A DNA stretch of 6,631 nucleotides. Origin: Solirubrobacteraceae bacterium. GTDB lineage: Bacteria > Actinomycetota > Thermoleophilia > Solirubrobacterales > Solirubrobacteraceae. Below, one piece after another: positions 6,377 to 6,631 of the stretch. Location of the stretch: the NCBI GenBank assembly GCA_025928415.1, contig JAICJK010000150.1, positions 1-6,631 of the forward strand, read 5' to 3'. Position numbers and translations under genes: made by a program. Numbering within the stretch: position 1 is the first letter of the stretch; every line of letters begins with the position of its first letter. Under the pieces are notes generated by a model that was given only the letters and a program-made list of their open reading frames with translations, did not search any database and was not told the DNA's origin.

Positions 6377-6631
6377 GTGGCCGGGCCGGGCTCGGCGGCG
6401 CCGGTGACGGCCGCCCTGTCGCAGCACCGCGAGCGCGGGCTGCGCTACCTGGTCATCGGCGGCGTCAACACCGTCTTCGGCATCGCGTGCTTCGTAGCGC
6501 TGCAGCAGACCCTCGGGCAGCACGTCGGCTACCTGGTGGTGCTCCCGGTGAGCTGGGTGTTCAACGTCCTCGAGGCGTTCCTGACCTACCGCTTCCTGGT
6601 CTTCCGCGTGCGCGGGCACTTCCTGCTCGAC
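6377..6631 (+). CDS. GtrA-family membrane protein, N-terminal part (cut by window edge)
   Basis: A GTG at 6377, 4 nt after the rfbH stop, opens a frame that runs 85 codons to the window end. After a short polar leader it reads LRYLVIGGVNTVFGIACF (22-39), the first GtrA-type helix with its typical G-x-x-N-T pair, then helix two at ~50-68, and LEAFLTYRFLVFR (65-77), matching the family's N-x-x-x-x-x-R-x-x-V-F/F-R-type loop. GtrA proteins usually have four helices and ~120-150 residues, so about half is present. The family is implicated in moving polyprenyl-phosphate-linked sugars across the membrane, or in helping the partner GtrB transferase. The tight spacing implies co-transcription with rfbH. 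No Shine-Dalgarno is visible, so translation may depend on coupling. A second GTG at residue 10 (6404) is a possible later start. Confidence 0.85.
   Translation, partial: MAGPGSAAPVTAALSQHRERGLRYLVIGGVNTVFGIACFVALQQTLGQHVGYLVVLPVSWVFNVLEAFLTYRFLVFRVRGHFLLD

Overview
The window is very GC-rich, with G or C at nearly every third codon position. Its genes are packed tightly on both strands, several begin with GTG, and Shine-Dalgarno sequences are mostly absent. This fits a high-GC actinomycete. A deep-branching lineage such as Thermoleophilia/Solirubrobacterales is possible, but that is a guess from style, not from a marker gene. I see no RNA genes, mobile elements, CRISPR arrays or sizeable repeats. 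No gap between genes exceeds 77 bases.

Layout: (1) 1-1863, minus strand: a large two-domain glycosyltransferase, cut by the left window edge, with a degenerate GT-A (GT2-like) domain followed by an intact-looking GT-B (GT4) domain. (2) A 77-bp divergent promoter gap. (3) 1941-2942, plus: a membrane-anchored polyprenyl-phosphate glycosyltransferase of the GtrB/ArnC/DPM1-like type. (4) 2939-4138, plus: an FkbM methyltransferase with an N-terminal Rossmann-like domain, joined to the previous gene by an ATGA overlap. (5) 4116-4931, minus: a class I SAM methyltransferase whose 3' end overlaps the FkbM gene tail-to-tail by 23 bp. (6) A 58-bp divergent promoter gap. (7) 4990-6372, plus: an RfbH/E1-type NDP-4-keto-6-deoxyhexose 3-dehydratase. 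(8) 6377-6631, plus: the start of a GtrA-family membrane protein, cut by the right edge.

Together this is part of a surface-glycan (O-antigen-like, capsule or teichuronic-type) locus. RfbH would make the 3-deoxy intermediate of a 3,6-dideoxyhexose. The GT4 enzyme could add sugars to a growing chain. The GtrB-like enzyme and the GtrA protein look like the two halves of a lipid-linked sugar charging and flipping module. The two methyltransferases could O-methylate sugars. The sugar assignment is inference: the nucleotidyltransferase, 4,6-dehydratase and E1 reductase partner are not in the window.

The points most worth a second look are: the complete E1 iron-sulfur signature (C-X57-C-X1-C-X7-C) with His in place of the PLP lysine; a GT-A domain that has lost its catalytic motifs but is kept in fusion; and a repeated promoter layout at four starts (TANNNT-N6-GTG twice, TAGYCT-N11-ATG twice) that suggests leaderless or near-leaderless transcripts. 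I do not see a wholly new system here.
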